Origin: Isochrysis galbana | Taxonomy: Eukaryota > Haptophyta > Isochrysidales > Isochrysidaceae | NCBI GenBank assembly: GCA_018136815.1 | Contig: CM030932.1 | Location: forward strand, 1,839,284-1,903,283 | Length of the DNA stretch: 64,000 nucleotides | Direction of reading: 5' to 3' | Shown here: piece after piece, positions 31,101-42,310 of the stretch | How positions within the stretch are numbered: position 1 is the first letter of the stretch | Layout: each line of letters starts with the position of its first letter | The notes under the pieces: model-generated | Database searches by the model: none | What the model saw: the letters and a program-made list of their open reading frames with translations, nothing else | What the model was told of the DNA's origin: nothing | Made by a program: the position numbers and the translations under genes

Positions 31101-31120
31101 CTAGCGCTTCGATGCGCTGA
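28119..31120 (+). CDS. NIT-like sensor domain fused to a TKL-type serine/threonine kinase
   Basis: Two exons (28119-30431 and 30560-31120, GT-AG, phase 0) encode about 957 residues. The N-terminal quarter (about 35-240) is helical and carries KIQMERGHTVCCVGSRGA with AAARARTDAEL. It then has YGALMGYTSLLEHIHSEL and an ARAIR-containing helix, a pattern reminiscent of NIT (nitrate/nitrite-sensing) domains. The middle is low complexity. The kinase domain starts near 595. VAVKVAG holds the ATP lysine (K608), HRDLKSSN the catalytic base (D698), DFG the metal aspartate (D716), and GTYRWMAPE the activation-segment end. Exon 2 completes the C-lobe (VPYADRSPLQ, IARCWDVPHLRPTFPEV). The sequence is closest to MAPKKK/RAF-like TKL kinases. 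A Ser/Thr-rich tail follows. The NIT assignment is by pattern only; the kinase is certain and all catalytic residues are present. Confidence 0.85.
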
Positions 31121-31259
31121 GCGCCTACCCCCGCATGATGTGCTAGCGGATGTGCAATACTGTCCAAAATTATCCAATATCTTATTATCCGACGTTCGCG
31201 CCTCGTTAGGGGCTATTATTGGTGGCGGTGAGGTGGGCGGGAGACTGAATGAGAATTGG

Positions 31260-31845
31260 GGAGGAGGCAATGCATGAGGTTTCGTGAATACGATTGCAGA
31301 GCGAGAAAAAAAACATCTGATGAAGATTTTGGGCCAACACCTACTACTATCACGGTTAAATTACCTTCCTACCGACATCGCCTTTATCTCCCTTTCACCA
31401 CCTCCTTCCCTTCCCCCTCATTAAGTTTATACTTGGTTCACACATGGGGGGGGCACGATCCCCCCCATCTCTCCACTCCTCCCCTGCCGTGGGGAGGGAA
31501 CCACTCATCCCCCTGGCATGCTTGATGGCTTGCTGTCGCGGTTAGGGGGAGAGCCGCCCTTAGGTTTCCCCAAGGGAGCCTCTCTCCCTTGGTTTCCCGC
31601 CTTTGCGAGTTTTCGTCCGCGTCCCCTCCGTCAGATCGGGATCCCCCGATCCCCAACCCCCCCCCCCCCCCTTCTCTCTCTCTCTCTCCCCAAGTGTGTT
31701 AGGTCGGGGTTGATCATGCTCGATCCCCCTCCCTTGTTTTCTTGTGTGTGCGCGCCCTTTGTTTCCTTGTTTGCGCTTCCCCCGTGTCCCGGGTGTTTCC
31801 CGCTCTTTCTCTTGTCTTCGTCCAGAGTTCCCGAGAGTCGCCCCC
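31260..31845. repeat. Fragment of repeat family B and pyrimidine-rich leader
   Basis: Bases 31420-31530 match the first third of the family B repeats (TTAAGTTTATACTTGGTTC, GGGGGGGCACGATCCCCCC, CTCTCCACTCCTCCCCTGCC). A C-run and CT microsatellite at about 31660-31690 follows, then a pyrimidine-rich stretch leading into the proline-rich ORF. Confidence 0.65.
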
Positions 31846-33027
31846 ATGGCCGCACTCCCAGGGGCTCTGGGCAAGCTGTCCCGCCCCGCGTCGCCCCATG
31901 TTCGTGCTGGCGGTGTTCCCGCTGGTGCCTCGCCTCCCTCCAGCCCCAGTGCCCCCCGTGCTCAGCCCTTTGTGAGCCTGAGTGTCCCTGGTGTGCCCCA
32001 TTCTTGGTCACAACATTCCTTTGAGTCTCACTCCACACACACAGCCACAGCCACTCCACTCCTCGAGCCACATGGTAGCGGAGGTGTTCACGCCTCACTG
32101 CCCGTCCCAGCCTCTCCTTCACCTCCTCCCTTCGCCTCGCCCACGACCGCGCCCTCCCATCAGCCGCCATCGCACCACCACACACTTCCACCCCTCATCC
32201 ACCAGAGTCCACCGAGCACTGACTGGATGGGGGCTCCCACCTGGCACGCTGCGCAGCCCAACCGTCACATGCCGCCTGCCCAGCCAAGCCCAGCCCATCC
32301 ATACAGTCCCTTCCAGCCTTCCCAGCCTTCGGCCCACCCGCCCGCCAACCCTCGCGCAGCCGCTCTCGAATTGCTACTCCAGCAGATCCAAGCCGATTTG
32401 GCACAGCACCACACCCCACAACCTGTGACCTACCGCCCCTCTCCGTCCTTCTCGCCTGCCCCTCCCGCCCCCCTACCGGACCAGCCGGCCCCGTTCCCGG
32501 CATCGCCGCCAACCTCCCACGGCAGCGCCCGCTTCGCCGCCCTTGCCCTCGAACTCAAGGCTGAGATGCAAACAGGGTTGCAGCTGTTCAAGGAGGAGAT
32601 GCTCAAGGAGATGCGCACCGGGCTTGCAACCGCCCTCTCCGCCCTCTCCTCTCCTCCAGCCGCCGCCCTCCCCTCCCTCGCCTCTCCTCCAGCTGAATCG
32701 CCTCAGCCACCCCCTTCCAGCGCCCCTCCGGCTCCGGTTCCGCCGGGACATTCGCCTCCAAATTCGCCTCGCACTCGCCCCCCATTCCATCATCCACCCT
32801 CGCCTTCCATCCCACCCTTGCCGGCCGCCACCACCGCCTCCCTCACCACCCACCTCGACCCGGGCACACACGCCCCCTGGATGAGGCGCCTTGTCCTGCG
32901 CCTTTCCCGCCACCACCCCGCCGTGAGCGAGCTCCTTCGCCCCTCTTTCGACGCACCCATCTCCCCTTCTGAGGCCAATGTCGATTCGTGGCTCTCCGCG
33001 GGGCCATCATCGACTGTGGGTGCGTAG
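31846..33027 (+). CDS. Proline-rich ORF of unknown function, possibly retroelement gag/ORF1
   Basis: An open frame of 393 codons starting at ATG 31846. It is dominated by Pro, Ala, Ser and His. One ordered segment near codons 225-265 (RFAALALELKAEMQTGLQLF and KEEMLKEMRTGLATALSAL) predicts an amphipathic helix or short coiled coil. A second short helical stretch precedes the end (MRRLVLRLSRHHPAVSELL). There is no zinc knuckle and no recognisable domain. It lies between a family B fragment and a family A unit, in a region without host genes. The helix between disordered, proline-rich arms recalls the first ORF of some retroelements, but that is inference. It could also be a chance frame in a biased sequence. 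Confidence 0.35.
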   Translation: MAALPGALGKLSRPASPHVRAGGVPAGASPPSSPSAPRAQPFVSLSVPGVPHSWSQHSFESHSTHTATATPLLEPHGSGGVHASLPVPASPSPPPFASPTTAPSHQPPSHHHTLPPLIHQSPPSTDWMGAPTWHAAQPNRHMPPAQPSPAHPYSPFQPSQPSAHPPANPRAAALELLLQQIQADLAQHHTPQPVTYRPSPSFSPAPPAPLPDQPAPFPASPPTSHGSARFAALALELKAEMQTGLQLFKEEMLKEMRTGLATALSALSSPPAAALPSLASPPAESPQPPPSSAPPAPVPPGHSPPNSPRTRPPFHHPPSPSIPPLPAATTASLTTHLDPGTHAPWMRRLVLRLSRHHPAVSELLRPSFDAPISPSEANVDSWLSAGPSSTVGA

Positions 33028-33489
33028 GGTCGGTGCTTGCACTGGGGGGAGGACAAATATCGAGGGGAGGGGGCAATGCCCCCCCCCCCGGTACCACTCG
33101 GACACCTGGCTCGCCAGGCATGGCGGGAGTCCGGGGCTGAAAAGTTGTGTCCAATTAGCTAGTGGGGTTGGCTAGGATATAACATTTTAATTTTAATTTC
33201 CCCCCCTTCCCCCCTTCGTTCCTAAAACTCAAGAGCCTGCCGGAGCTCAGCGCTCCGACCTTCATAGAAGACGACAAAGGAACATTAACAATGAGCGCCC
33301 GCCTAGGCTTAGTAGCAAAAGCAATCGGCCTTGCCGAGAGGCTCGCCTGAGACCCAGGCACGCACCCCCCGCCACAGAACGACAAGCAACCACGCCGCGA
33401 AAACGACAATGACAGCACAAGAGACGACTAACACACCATGCGATGACACACACGACTCGACACAAGAAGAAACGGGCCGCCTAGAGGCA

Positions 33490-33690
33490 CAGGAGGAAGA
33501 CGGGGAACCTCCACTAGGGGTCGGTGCACCCCGCCCAACCTAACCCCCCCAGCAACCTGGGCCCCAAGTAGTGCACGAGGGGAGATGCCGCAAGGCGGGT
33601 AGCGAGGGAGAGGAAGGGAAGTGGGCGTGGCTACAGTAGTTAAACCCGTGGCCGCGTGCGAGGCGAGAATATTAAAAGGTTTTTTTCCCC
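33490..33690. repeat. Dispersed repeat family A, copy 2
   Basis: Contains GGCACAGGAGGAAGACGGGGA, AAGTAGTGCACGAGGGGAGA, TGCCGCAAGGCGGGTAGCGA and GCGAGGCGAGAATATTAAAAGG, followed by a T-rich run. It corresponds closely to 34725-34935 and more loosely to 23280-23505, 50735-50895, 55855-56060 and 56400-56630. Confidence 0.75.
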
Positions 33691-33760
33691 CTTCGTTCCT
33701 TTTATAGTTTGGTTTCCGGGGTCCGGCTCGCGTTCCCCCCCTGCCGCATGTCGCATTCGC
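33668..33760 (-). repeat. LINE 3'-end-like segment, minus orientation
   Basis: On the minus strand this reads GCGAGCCGGACCCCGGAAACC, then a short AT-rich gap and AAGGAACGAAGGGGG. The same order (GAGCCG(G/A)ACCCCGGA(A/T)ACCGAAGA then AAGGGAATGAAGGGGG) occurs at 54260-54325 on the plus strand. It also occurs at 40976-41035 on the minus strand, where it follows the C-terminus of a LINE protein. I therefore read it as the 3' UTR end of that LINE family. Confidence 0.55.
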
Positions 33761-34719
33761 GAATCGACACTCGTTAGGCTGCTCTCTCTTCTCTTCGTCG
33801 TTCGGCATTATCGTTATCATTCTCTGCTTTCTCTCGTTCTCGGTCAATAGCTTCGCGTGGACCCCTAAGATCTGGGGTTGTGGAGCGTCCTCTCTCTTTC
33901 TCTCGAAGAGAAGGGAAGTTTCCCCACCTTTCTTCCTCCCAGGCGCCTCGCAAATAGGTTTAATTCGCTATCTCCCCTGCGTTTCTTTACCTGCTTCCGG
34001 ATGCAATCAGATTTAATTTGCGACCTCTTCGTATCTCTACCTTAGGCACGTCGCACTTCTTTCGTTTCATATAGTATGTTCCTTCGAATCCTGCGTCGCA
34101 AGATTGCCCCTCGATTCCGTTATGGCGCGATTCCCGTTCTAGACGAGATCGCCGACAGATCGCCCTTTGATCGTCGTCCGTCGCTGTTTGATCGGAGTGT
34201 TTGGGTTTGATTTTAGTCGAGTTACGTGAGAAAAGTCGTGAGGCGAGAGTCGGGGTGTTTCCTGGGTATCTGTGTCCGTCGTCCTATCGTCAGCCGTCAT
34301 CCGTCGCTCTCGCTCTCCTCTAACACTCATACCCTACAAACCCTCCTCTCCTCGCCAGGCCACCTGCCTGCCATCACAGCCCCTCTCCTTTCTCAGGCGC
34401 GCGACCGGCGTCAATCAAGCCAATTGGCGGCTCGGGCTGGTGGGGCATCATTGTGTCCCGGTAGCGATTTTTCTCGCGCGTAACGCAGCCAAACCGGAGG
34501 GAATGGATACCGAATGAAGGCAAGCCGCTTCGCACCTCCTAAGCAAGGCGCGGGAGGGGCAGAAACCGGAGGGAAGGGAGACCAAATCGAAGCGGCAAGC
34601 CGCCTCAGAACGACAATCCACGCCGAATAACCTCTCCGACGCGAAACCGGTACGAGACATCAGGCAACTCATCACCAACGCGGCACCCGCGTCACGTTAA
34701 GAAAGAAACAGTCTACCCA
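33761..34719. other. No gene recognised; TIR-like fragments near 34490-34625
   Basis: No supported gene. Between 34490 and 34625 the phrase AAACCGGAGGGAA(T/G)GG followed by GAATGAAGGCAAGCCGC, and a diverged partner, match one end of the small inverted-repeat element at 55005-55128. The rest is unremarkable AT-richer sequence. Confidence 0.4.
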
Positions 34720-34935
34720 GCGGCACAGGAGGAGGCGGCGAAAACGTGGGTGCCGCTGGGGGCAGTTGCACCGCCCGCTCAACCTAGTCACCCCCGTGAG
34801 CCCCTAAGTCCTAAGTAGAGCACAAGGGGAGATGCCGCAAGGCGGGTAGTGAGGGATAGGAAGGGGAATGGGCGTGGCCATAGAAGTGAACCCCAAAGTC
34901 GCGCGCGAGGCGAGAATATCAAAAGGTTTTGTTTG
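34720..34935. repeat. Dispersed repeat family A, copy 3
   Basis: Shares with 33490-33690 the series CACAGGAGGA, AAGTAGAGCACAAGGGGAGA, TGCCGCAAGGCGGGTAGTGA, GGGCGTGGCCATAG and GCGAGGCGAGAATATCAAAAGG, again followed by T-rich sequence. All copies noted in the window lie in the plus orientation. Confidence 0.75.
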
Positions 34936-35246
34936 TTTCATTCACTTTCCTTATCACATTGGCAACACACACGCTCGATATTGTTCTTCTGGATATCACG
35001 GCTTTGGGGAGTGATGAGTCTCGCGCGTGATTGTGGTGCGCTCTAGTGCATGCACGCACCGAACGCCTTTGGAATGTGAAGCAATATGGAAGGACCAAGA
35101 AACGAGTGCCACATTTTCATTTGGAGTAAGTGTGCCGCGCCGAATCCGTTGCGCGGGTACAACGCCTTCAACCCGTTTTTAGGTCCCAGGGCAGGCAAAC
35201 TGTGTATGTCACCGGCTTACTTTAGCTTGACAACAGTCGGCTGGAA

Positions 35247-38200
35247 TCACTCGTCATCGTCATCGTCGTCTAGCACACGTCGCTTCTTGCGCAATGCACC
35301 TTCGCCTTCGTCAGCGCGATCACCCCCATCGTCCTTCCCATCATCGAAAATATCGCGCATGGTCTCATCTTCATTTGCGCTTGGCGCAGGACCGGCATTA
35401 GCCCGCTTTAGCCGACCACCACCTCCAGTAGTCTCTGTCTCTCCATTCGCCTCATCCCCGGTCTCAGACTGGGCAAAGTTGCCGGCTGGCTCGTCATTGT
35501 CCGATGCGTCGCTACCAAAGAGCGCGGCATCCGCATCCGCGTCGGGCTCTTCTACGGCAGCAGGTGCAGGTGGCGGAAAATCCTCCGAGTCGGAGTCGTC
35601 CTCTCCAAGCGGCACACCATCGGCCGCACGCCGCTTGCGACTCTTCGCTTTGGCTGCTGCCTCCGCAGCACGCGCCTCCTCCTCTTTCCACAAACTAAGC
35701 TTCGCCTCCAATGCAGCCTTCTTCTCTCGAATGAGACGCGCCTCCTCTTCCTCGGCTACACGCCGCGCCTCGATTTCTGCTGCCTCGATGGCAGCCTTCT
35801 CCGCTGCCAGTGCAGCCAACCTGATACGTGATGTCGATAGTCGGAGGCAACATGATAGGAAGTAAAACACAGGGTTGACATATCAAGCCTCCCCCCCCCC
35901 GTTCTTTCCCGCTCCCAGAGGTGTGCCCCAACGGCGCATCTTAGCAGACGCTAGGCAACGTGATCACATCACTGTAACAAGACCGCGGAGCCTGGGAAGC
36001 GAATTATGTCGGGGCGAAACGCGGATGCTAGTGCCAACATTCGGGAAGGCTTACCTTTCATCAGCTATCCGCTGTGCTTCAGCCTGCGCAATAGTCCTGA
36101 GCTCGGCTTCCTTCTGTTCTTCCTCAATAGCAGTTTGTAGAGTCAGGCATCGCCCACGGAGAGAAGCGACGCGAGCTGCCGTGACCCCGCCGGCCTTAGC
36201 GCCGTCCCAGTCGGCCTCTTGGACATCTAGAAGGTCTCGAATGACATCCAGCTTAGCGATAGCGATGGCCACGTTTGAGGCAGCTGTGTTGATAGCGGCG
36301 AGCGAGCGCGGCGGGCCATTTCGAGGCGGCTTGGCCGAGCGATAGAGAACGGCCGCAAGGTTGTACCGGGTGCCAAGATGGTTTGGTCGTTGATAGAGCG
36401 CGCGTGAAAGCACGCGCCGCGCGTCAATTAGTGACCCTGCATCAAAATGAGCTCGAGCTTGAAGGGCCAGCAGCGAGGCCGAAGGTGCACCGATGTCGCG
36501 CCGCTGGGCCTTCTCATACAAGACGATGGCCGCCTGCGGCTCTCTCTGTACCGCGTGGATCTGGGCTAGGTTAGAGAGGGCCGAGTCGCACTCGGGCGCA
36601 GCATCACGCACGGCGGTGAAGATTGAACGTGCTTCAACTAACCGGCCTACGCGATGCCAAAAAGTGGGCAGCGATCGGATAGCACATCGCTGGAAATCCG
36701 ATGAGAAGACAAATCCAGCATAGCTTGCCGCGGGCCTACGCGCCCATCCCTCGACACGCGCAGGGGTGTATATCACGGGGGCATGGCGCTCGCGTACCCT
36801 TCTTGGCGCAGACTATACCAAGCCCATTGGCAGCATATGCGTTGTTTGGCTGTTGCCCGAGTACAGCACGATATAATTCAGTGGCCTTATCCAAGTACGC
36901 TTGCTCTTCCTTAAGTTCACGCTTCTTTGCCGTCGCAAGATGCACCTGCGACCCGGGGACGTCAGAAGTCACGAAGCTGACGAACATCGCAAATCGGCTA
37001 GCAAATGGGCTCTTCCTCGAAGGGGCCACCTTCTCAGCACCGCGGCGGCAAGCCTCCTCTTCATCTGCGCTTAGATTGCACCGCGGCTCGCCCACATCTG
37101 GACACGGCGAGGGGTGCACATATAGCAATGCCTCTCGAGATGACTCACGGCAGCCAAGGAAACAACCAAGAGTGAATGAAACGGGATTCACCCCTGCTAC
37201 GACGCAGTTTGGCACACGCCTAGGAATGACACCTGGATGTTTGCTAGCGAGAGCATCGCGTAGGCATCCCTTTTGCATCCCTCGCATTGTTCGATGACTC
37301 TTTTGAAGCATCCGTCAGCAGCCGACCACTCGCCCTGCGCAATATAGACATTTCCCATTGCGCACCACAAGTCAGGATGAAGCGGATCTACTTCAAGACC
37401 CTAAGAGGCGACGTGAATTGGCGCACCGATAGTCAGATCGAATGGGGACATCCCGCCGATTTCAGTGATTATTTCGTAGTGTGCGTCCCTGCAAATTGCG
37501 ACGCAACGAGCGGCACGAGGCGAACACCTCCCAGAGCGTGCTCATAATAGACTGCCAAAATGAGACAGCCAAAGCAAAGTGTCACGCCGGGTCCCTCACC
37601 TTTTTGAGCCAAGCAGACGCGCCTTGGAGGTTTCCAGCGGCGCGCTCGCACGTAGCGAGGCGCACAAATGCATCAATATAATTGGGATGCTCCTCCAGCA
37701 AGGACGTGTATTGGGCAACAGCCTTGTCGGCATGCCCTTGATCCTCCCACAGCCGACCCTAGCGATGAGCAACAGCACGGGTGTGAGGTGCGCCACAGCA
37801 CTTGCTTCTTGAAACATTGCGCATGCTGCCTCGAATGCCCGGTGGACCCATTCTTTTGCCCACATGCCAAACCCCATCCTGTCTCCGAAAAGCTCACATC
37901 ACCCCTTGTCCCAAAAGCTCTATACCACCCCGTGTCTTTTACCAAGTTGAATTTGACTGTGACGGCATGCATTTTGGCAACTTCTGTCGCCTCGCTGGAA
38001 TCGCACAGGCGAAGGGCGGCCTGAGGTCGCACAGCGCGGTCATGGCAGTCAGATCCCCGCCCGACTATCCATGGGTACGAAGGAAAGCACTCATAAATTC
38101 GCAGAGGAGATGAGCTTCGTGATCTCGCATGGCCGAGTGCAAGAGTGTGCCCACGAGCACCGATGCGATGGCTAGAACAAAATGGTAGAACTTACCTGAT

Positions 38201-40237
38201 ATGCTTGCTCAGCACTGCCTAATTTACCAAGCCTCTGTCTGAGCACGCCAAGATTGTTCCACAGGGCAATTGGAACCCGTCGCCCCGCCCTCTTTAGGAT
38301 GGCAGCCGCCCTCTCATAGGCCGTCAAGGCCACCGCTTGTCCGGAGGCGGATTCATGGACCTAAATGTGCCAGGGAGGGGAGGGGGGGTCATCATACTGC
38401 GCAAGGGAGCTCCGCATACGCCCCGGCATTCAAAACAGCGGGAAAAGGGGCGTTACCTTGGCCAGCTCGAGCCAAGCGACCACGTCATTTGGGGCGAGCT
38501 CAGTGGCACGCGTCAGCCTATCAGTTGCGAGCTTCAACCTACCCATCTGCGTATGGAATGTCAAGACGACCGACAGTTGGTGAGAACACTGTGCTCGTCG
38601 AAACATCGGCGCGCATGAAAGAGCAGGGCAGCTAGGTGCATGTCAGTCCTCCATGGTGATCATCAATGCTCACCTGCGCGTACAGCATTCCTGCTAGCTT
38701 GAGCGCATCTATATTGTCAGCATCGCTCTTGAGAATGCGTTCAAAGCATTCAAGAGCCCGCTTTCCATCATTGTTGACAAGATGCATCTGAACACGCCGA
38801 GGGCAAAGGTGAGAGTGCATAGAAGATAAGTACAAGTACTGAGTCGAGGAGTGGGGGTGTTTGATGAGTGCCCCAGCCCCCCCCCCCCCCTTTCCCTTTC
38901 GACCCGCCCTTGAACGCAATAAGGCAGTTACAATGCAGCAGAATAAAATGGATCGCAGTTGCGTGAAGTCGACCACACGCATAGTACAGCGTGAGCCCTA
39001 CTGAGGTCACCCAGTCTGTACACCACTTATCCGTGTCTCGCCATCGCTGCTCACCTGCCCAAGTCCATAGTAGGGCGGCAGGAAAGGAGGCGACTCCTTG
39101 ATCGCTTGATTATACCATTGAAGCGCCGAGGAGAAGTCGAGTAGCGCGTGGAAGACGCGTGCCATGTGGTAGGCGGCTTCCGCCCGAACGCTCGAGGATG
39201 ATGACAGCCGAAAGGCACACTGAAGGGTGGGATCAAAAGCGCGCGAGAAAGGCAGGAGCGTCAAGGGCGCTAGTGTAGTAAGTAAGGCCAAAGCAAGATG
39301 CAATGGACATTCTTAGTCTTACCTGGGCCAGCATCTTTGCGTGATCGTATTCAGCCTTCAGAAAGTAGTGATTGGCCAGCTGGTTCAGGACAACAGGATG
39401 CGTGGGCTCGAGCTGATAGGCGTGTTTGAGCCGCTCCATCCCTTCCACCACCCGTCCCTCATTGCAGTCAAGCACCGCAAGCCCCGCCAACGCCTCAACT
39501 GAATCAGAGTCAAGGTCAAGTACTCGCTCGAGCGCCTTGCGCGCGAGGGCCGGCTGGCCTAACTTAGCGGAAGTATAGGCGAGGCCGAGGCGAACAACAG
39601 ATGGTGGCGAGGGATTGACGGAGAACACCTCCCGGTAAAGCCGTCGCGACTCTTCAATGGCGCCGCTCTGGAACTTGGCGCAAGCTTTGCCAAGCAGCAC
39701 TGGGACATTGCTGCCACAGTAGTCTGCCGCCGAGTCAAGCTTGGCTGCGGCGCGCTCGAGATCACCCTGTGAAAGTAGAAGCATAGCTTCGCCAACCATA
39801 GATCCCGGGTTGAGCAGGTCAATTTTCTGCGCCCACTGGAAGTATCTCTTTGCCTGCTCAAATCCCTGCTTGCGCGACGGCTTGTCACGATCGCGCGAGG
39901 CGATGGCCACGTGGCATGAGGCGAGAGCGTTGAGAATAGCGACGAATTGAGTCTTCACTTTGGTGTCTGAGCCAAATTGCTCGAAGAGCATGTTCTCGTA
40001 CTCGTACGGCCGCTCAGAGGGCTGCTCCGCCAGCTCGAGCAGTGGCTTGAGAAGGTTGCGGAAGTGGTCGATGCGCCCCTGCGTGTAGTACTCGACGGCG
40101 AAGCGGAGCCAGAGATCGAGTGGCGCCATCTCAGCCTGAAGAATGTCGATCACGTCGTTCACATCCTCTGGCAGCTCGTCCACGTGAACCTCGACCACCT
40201 CCTCGGAGCCCTGCACCGGGATCAAGATCGACGCCAT
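35247..40237 (-). CDS. CTR9: CTR9, TPR scaffold subunit of the Paf1 transcription elongation complex (eleven exons)
   Basis: CTR9 holds the Paf1 complex on RNA polymerase II and supports histone modification during elongation. Exons in gene order: 40237-39323, about 39269-39055, 38787-38674, 38546-38457, 38360-38196, 38020-37943, 37758-37600, 37400-37233, 36945-36798, 36646-36055 and 35820-35247. All borders are GT-AG with matching phases except intron 1. The product is about 1,070 residues, normal for the family. Landmarks include LDLWLRFAVEYYTQG, successive TPR units (ALQWYNQAIKES, LLEEHPNYIDAFVRLATCER, WCAMGNVYIAQGEW) and NNAYAANGLGIVCAKKG. A basic/acidic tail ends in a run of Asp, as in other CTR9 proteins. 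At intron 1 the donor CAG|GTAAGA and the only nearby acceptor CTAG do not join in frame. A one-base error or an unusual splice site is needed there. Confidence 0.9.
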
Positions 40238-40484
40238 CGCGCCGCGCGCCGCCGGGGGGAAGGGCGCGGGGGAGAGATTTTTTGTAGAGGAGTGGAGTGT
40301 GAGAGCTGGGAATACTAATGACTACTGAGATGTTCTTGTGGAGGTAAAGGAGCAAAGGAGGTGGTACGAGTACTCCGTGTCTACCCAATTCCTAAAAAAA
40401 AAATCTGAAGATTCTGGGCTACACACCTACTAGACTAGGGTACTTCCCCATCCCTGCTGCCACCGCCCTTAGCTTCCCTTCCTA

Positions 40485-40943
40485 GTTGGGCTGTAAGTAC
40501 TGATATTAGTACTGATGCATTAGTATTAGCTCCCCAGGAGCTGATATATTGATGTTAGTTCCTAGGCTGCCAGTTCAAAAATAAAACTGAAAACAAAACT
40601 CCGGAGCGGGAACGAGCCCCCGCGAACAAGCGCAGAGGCGCGCCAGCCCCAGCCCGCTCCCTCCCCCCGCCTATCTCTCCTGCTAGCTGCCCACCCCCCA
40701 CCACCTTGGACTCTTGGCCTCTTCACATGCACCTGCCAACTCGTGCTCTCTGTTTATTTGCGCTGCCCTCCCCTTTGCGCACGCGCCACGCGCTGCACGC
40801 TGAACACTCCCCAGTATGTATAAGTATAATAATAGCGATACTAGAAGTTATAATAGGGGTGTAAGCTGATATTAGTACTGATGTAAGTACTGATGTAAGT
40901 GTAAGCTCAAAACCACCGTAAGCTTACGGACTGACAGCCCAAC
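40485..40943. mobile_element. MITE-like element with TA-flanked terminal inverted repeats
   Basis: The left end reads TA|GTTGGGCTGTAAGTAC and the right end, reversed, TA|GTTGGGCTGTCAGTCC. This gives an inverted repeat of at least ten exact bases with TA on each outer side, as after Tc1/mariner-type insertion. The 459-base interior has no ORF. It contains short direct repeats (GATATTAGTACTGATG, TAAGTACTGATG) and an inner palindrome CCGTAAGCTTACGG. It lies between CTR9 and the LINE fragment. Confidence 0.6.
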
Positions 40944-40975
40944 TAGGCTTTCCTTTCCTCCACCTCCTCCCCTTC

Positions 40976-42305
40976 CCCCCTTCATTCCTTTGTCTTCGGT
41001 ATCCGGGGTTCGGCTCGGGTGCGCTACCACGAGCCTGGTTCAAAGCGCGGGTTCCGGGCAGGCCTGTTGTTGGTCAATTGTCATCGTGTGTCTGTTGGGT
41101 CACGGGCTTGCTCGTCCTTCTCGCCCTTCCTGGTCGCTATTGTGTCTCGGGGGGTTTATGTCCAGTCGAGGTGTATCTCGTCTCAGATTTGTTCTGTTTC
41201 GCGGGTCTCTCGGCTATTATATATGCCACCCCCATCGAGGTGGTCAGGGTTTGTAGCTCTAGACTTGGTTCTAGCTTTCCTCTTGCACCTAGTGTGAACA
41301 ATGGGTAAACATCGTTCACGTCGATCCTTTTCTTCGGCTGTCTGCCCATGCCTGCTTGGGCGGTCCTAGCCGAGTCTGTCGTACTCGCAAATAGTAGTGC
41401 CTTGCTTAGTGTCGTGTACCTGTCTATCGTTCTTATCAACACTGATTCCACCGAGGAATCAATGCCGTCGTAGTGTATCTTGTAGAAGTCTGTTAAGATA
41501 TATCTCCACGCTAGAGTGTAGAGTATGGTGAGCGATCGCGGTGTTTTCCCCCCGGGGTGCATGAAAAGGTTATCTACGATTACCTCTTCCCTGCTTCTAC
41601 CACTTCGGGGAGTGTACCTTGCCAGTTTGTCGAGCGTCTCGAATATCTTGACTACCCTCGGGCATTCGCCTAAGTGGGTGGAAGATTCGTTAGACGCCTT
41701 GCACATGCGGCAAGTTTTGTCTCTGTCCGCGAACCGGTTGTAGGTGCCTATCCTTCTGTGGGTTATATGCTTGAAGTGGAGGTGTGTATCTCTCGCCGTC
41801 ATCATCGGGGATGTATATATTGTGGCTAGATGTTCCCACGTGTTGTCAGGTGTCGGTAGTCGCTGTGTTTCCAATTCTCAGGTCCCGTTAGGCGTCTACG
41901 CTTTCCGTCTGTCTTCTGCATTGCTCGTGTTAGTTGCTCCACTCCCATTTTGTCTAGCGGGGTATCTCCGTCCAGGGTATACTCGTCCGCTAAGGGGTAT
42001 TCCAATCTTTTGTTTGATTTGAAGCCATCCCCCCATTTTGCCGGTGGGGAGGGATCTAGCTGCTCGGGGCGTTTAGCCAGCGGCATGTTGTCGGTGCGCG
42101 GGAACGCGCAAGGTACAAGGCATACGCCGTCGGCCCATGCCTTCTCGTAGTTGTGTGAGCGGTTGCACCGCTTCCCTTTAATGTTCATCGGGCATTTGCC
42201 CATTGGGAATCGAGTGCAAGCGCCGAGGGCGTCCGGGTTGATGGTGTCGTGGAGTGTTTTCTTGGGCGGAGCCAATTGCCAATTGACGCTGTTGGACGCG
42301 CAGGA
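40976..42305 (-). mobile_element. 3' portion of a non-LTR retrotransposon (CCCH-finger ORF and C-terminal zinc-knuckle ORF)
   Basis: Two minus-strand frames overlap. The upstream one (42275-41826, 149 codons) has a CX7CX8CX3H finger (CTRFPMGKC, then RCNRSH) and a basic C-terminus. The downstream one (41874-41137, 245 codons) has THLHFKHITHRRIGTYNR, then the CX2C...HX4C knuckle CRMCKASNESSTHLGECP, and helical sequence typical of the region after LINE reverse transcriptases. The frames run into each other with a one-base shift at about 41870, so they may once have been one protein. Endonuclease and reverse transcriptase are absent. The 3' UTR ends near 40976 with the GAGCCGAACCCCGGA...GAATGAAGGGGG signature. 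The upstream end is lost in the 42311-42410 gap. Confidence 0.6.
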
Positions 42306-42310
42306 GGCGG

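Noticed and set aside
35086-35865. 259-codon plus-strand ORF rich in Ser and Ala
   Set aside because: It is antisense to the last exon of CTR9, whose identity and splice phases are well supported.
41137-41874. Idea that this ORF is a host zinc-finger gene
   Set aside because: The CX2C...HX4C knuckle in a helical C-terminal setting, the overlap with a CCCH ORF and the recurrent 3' signature downstream fit a LINE better.
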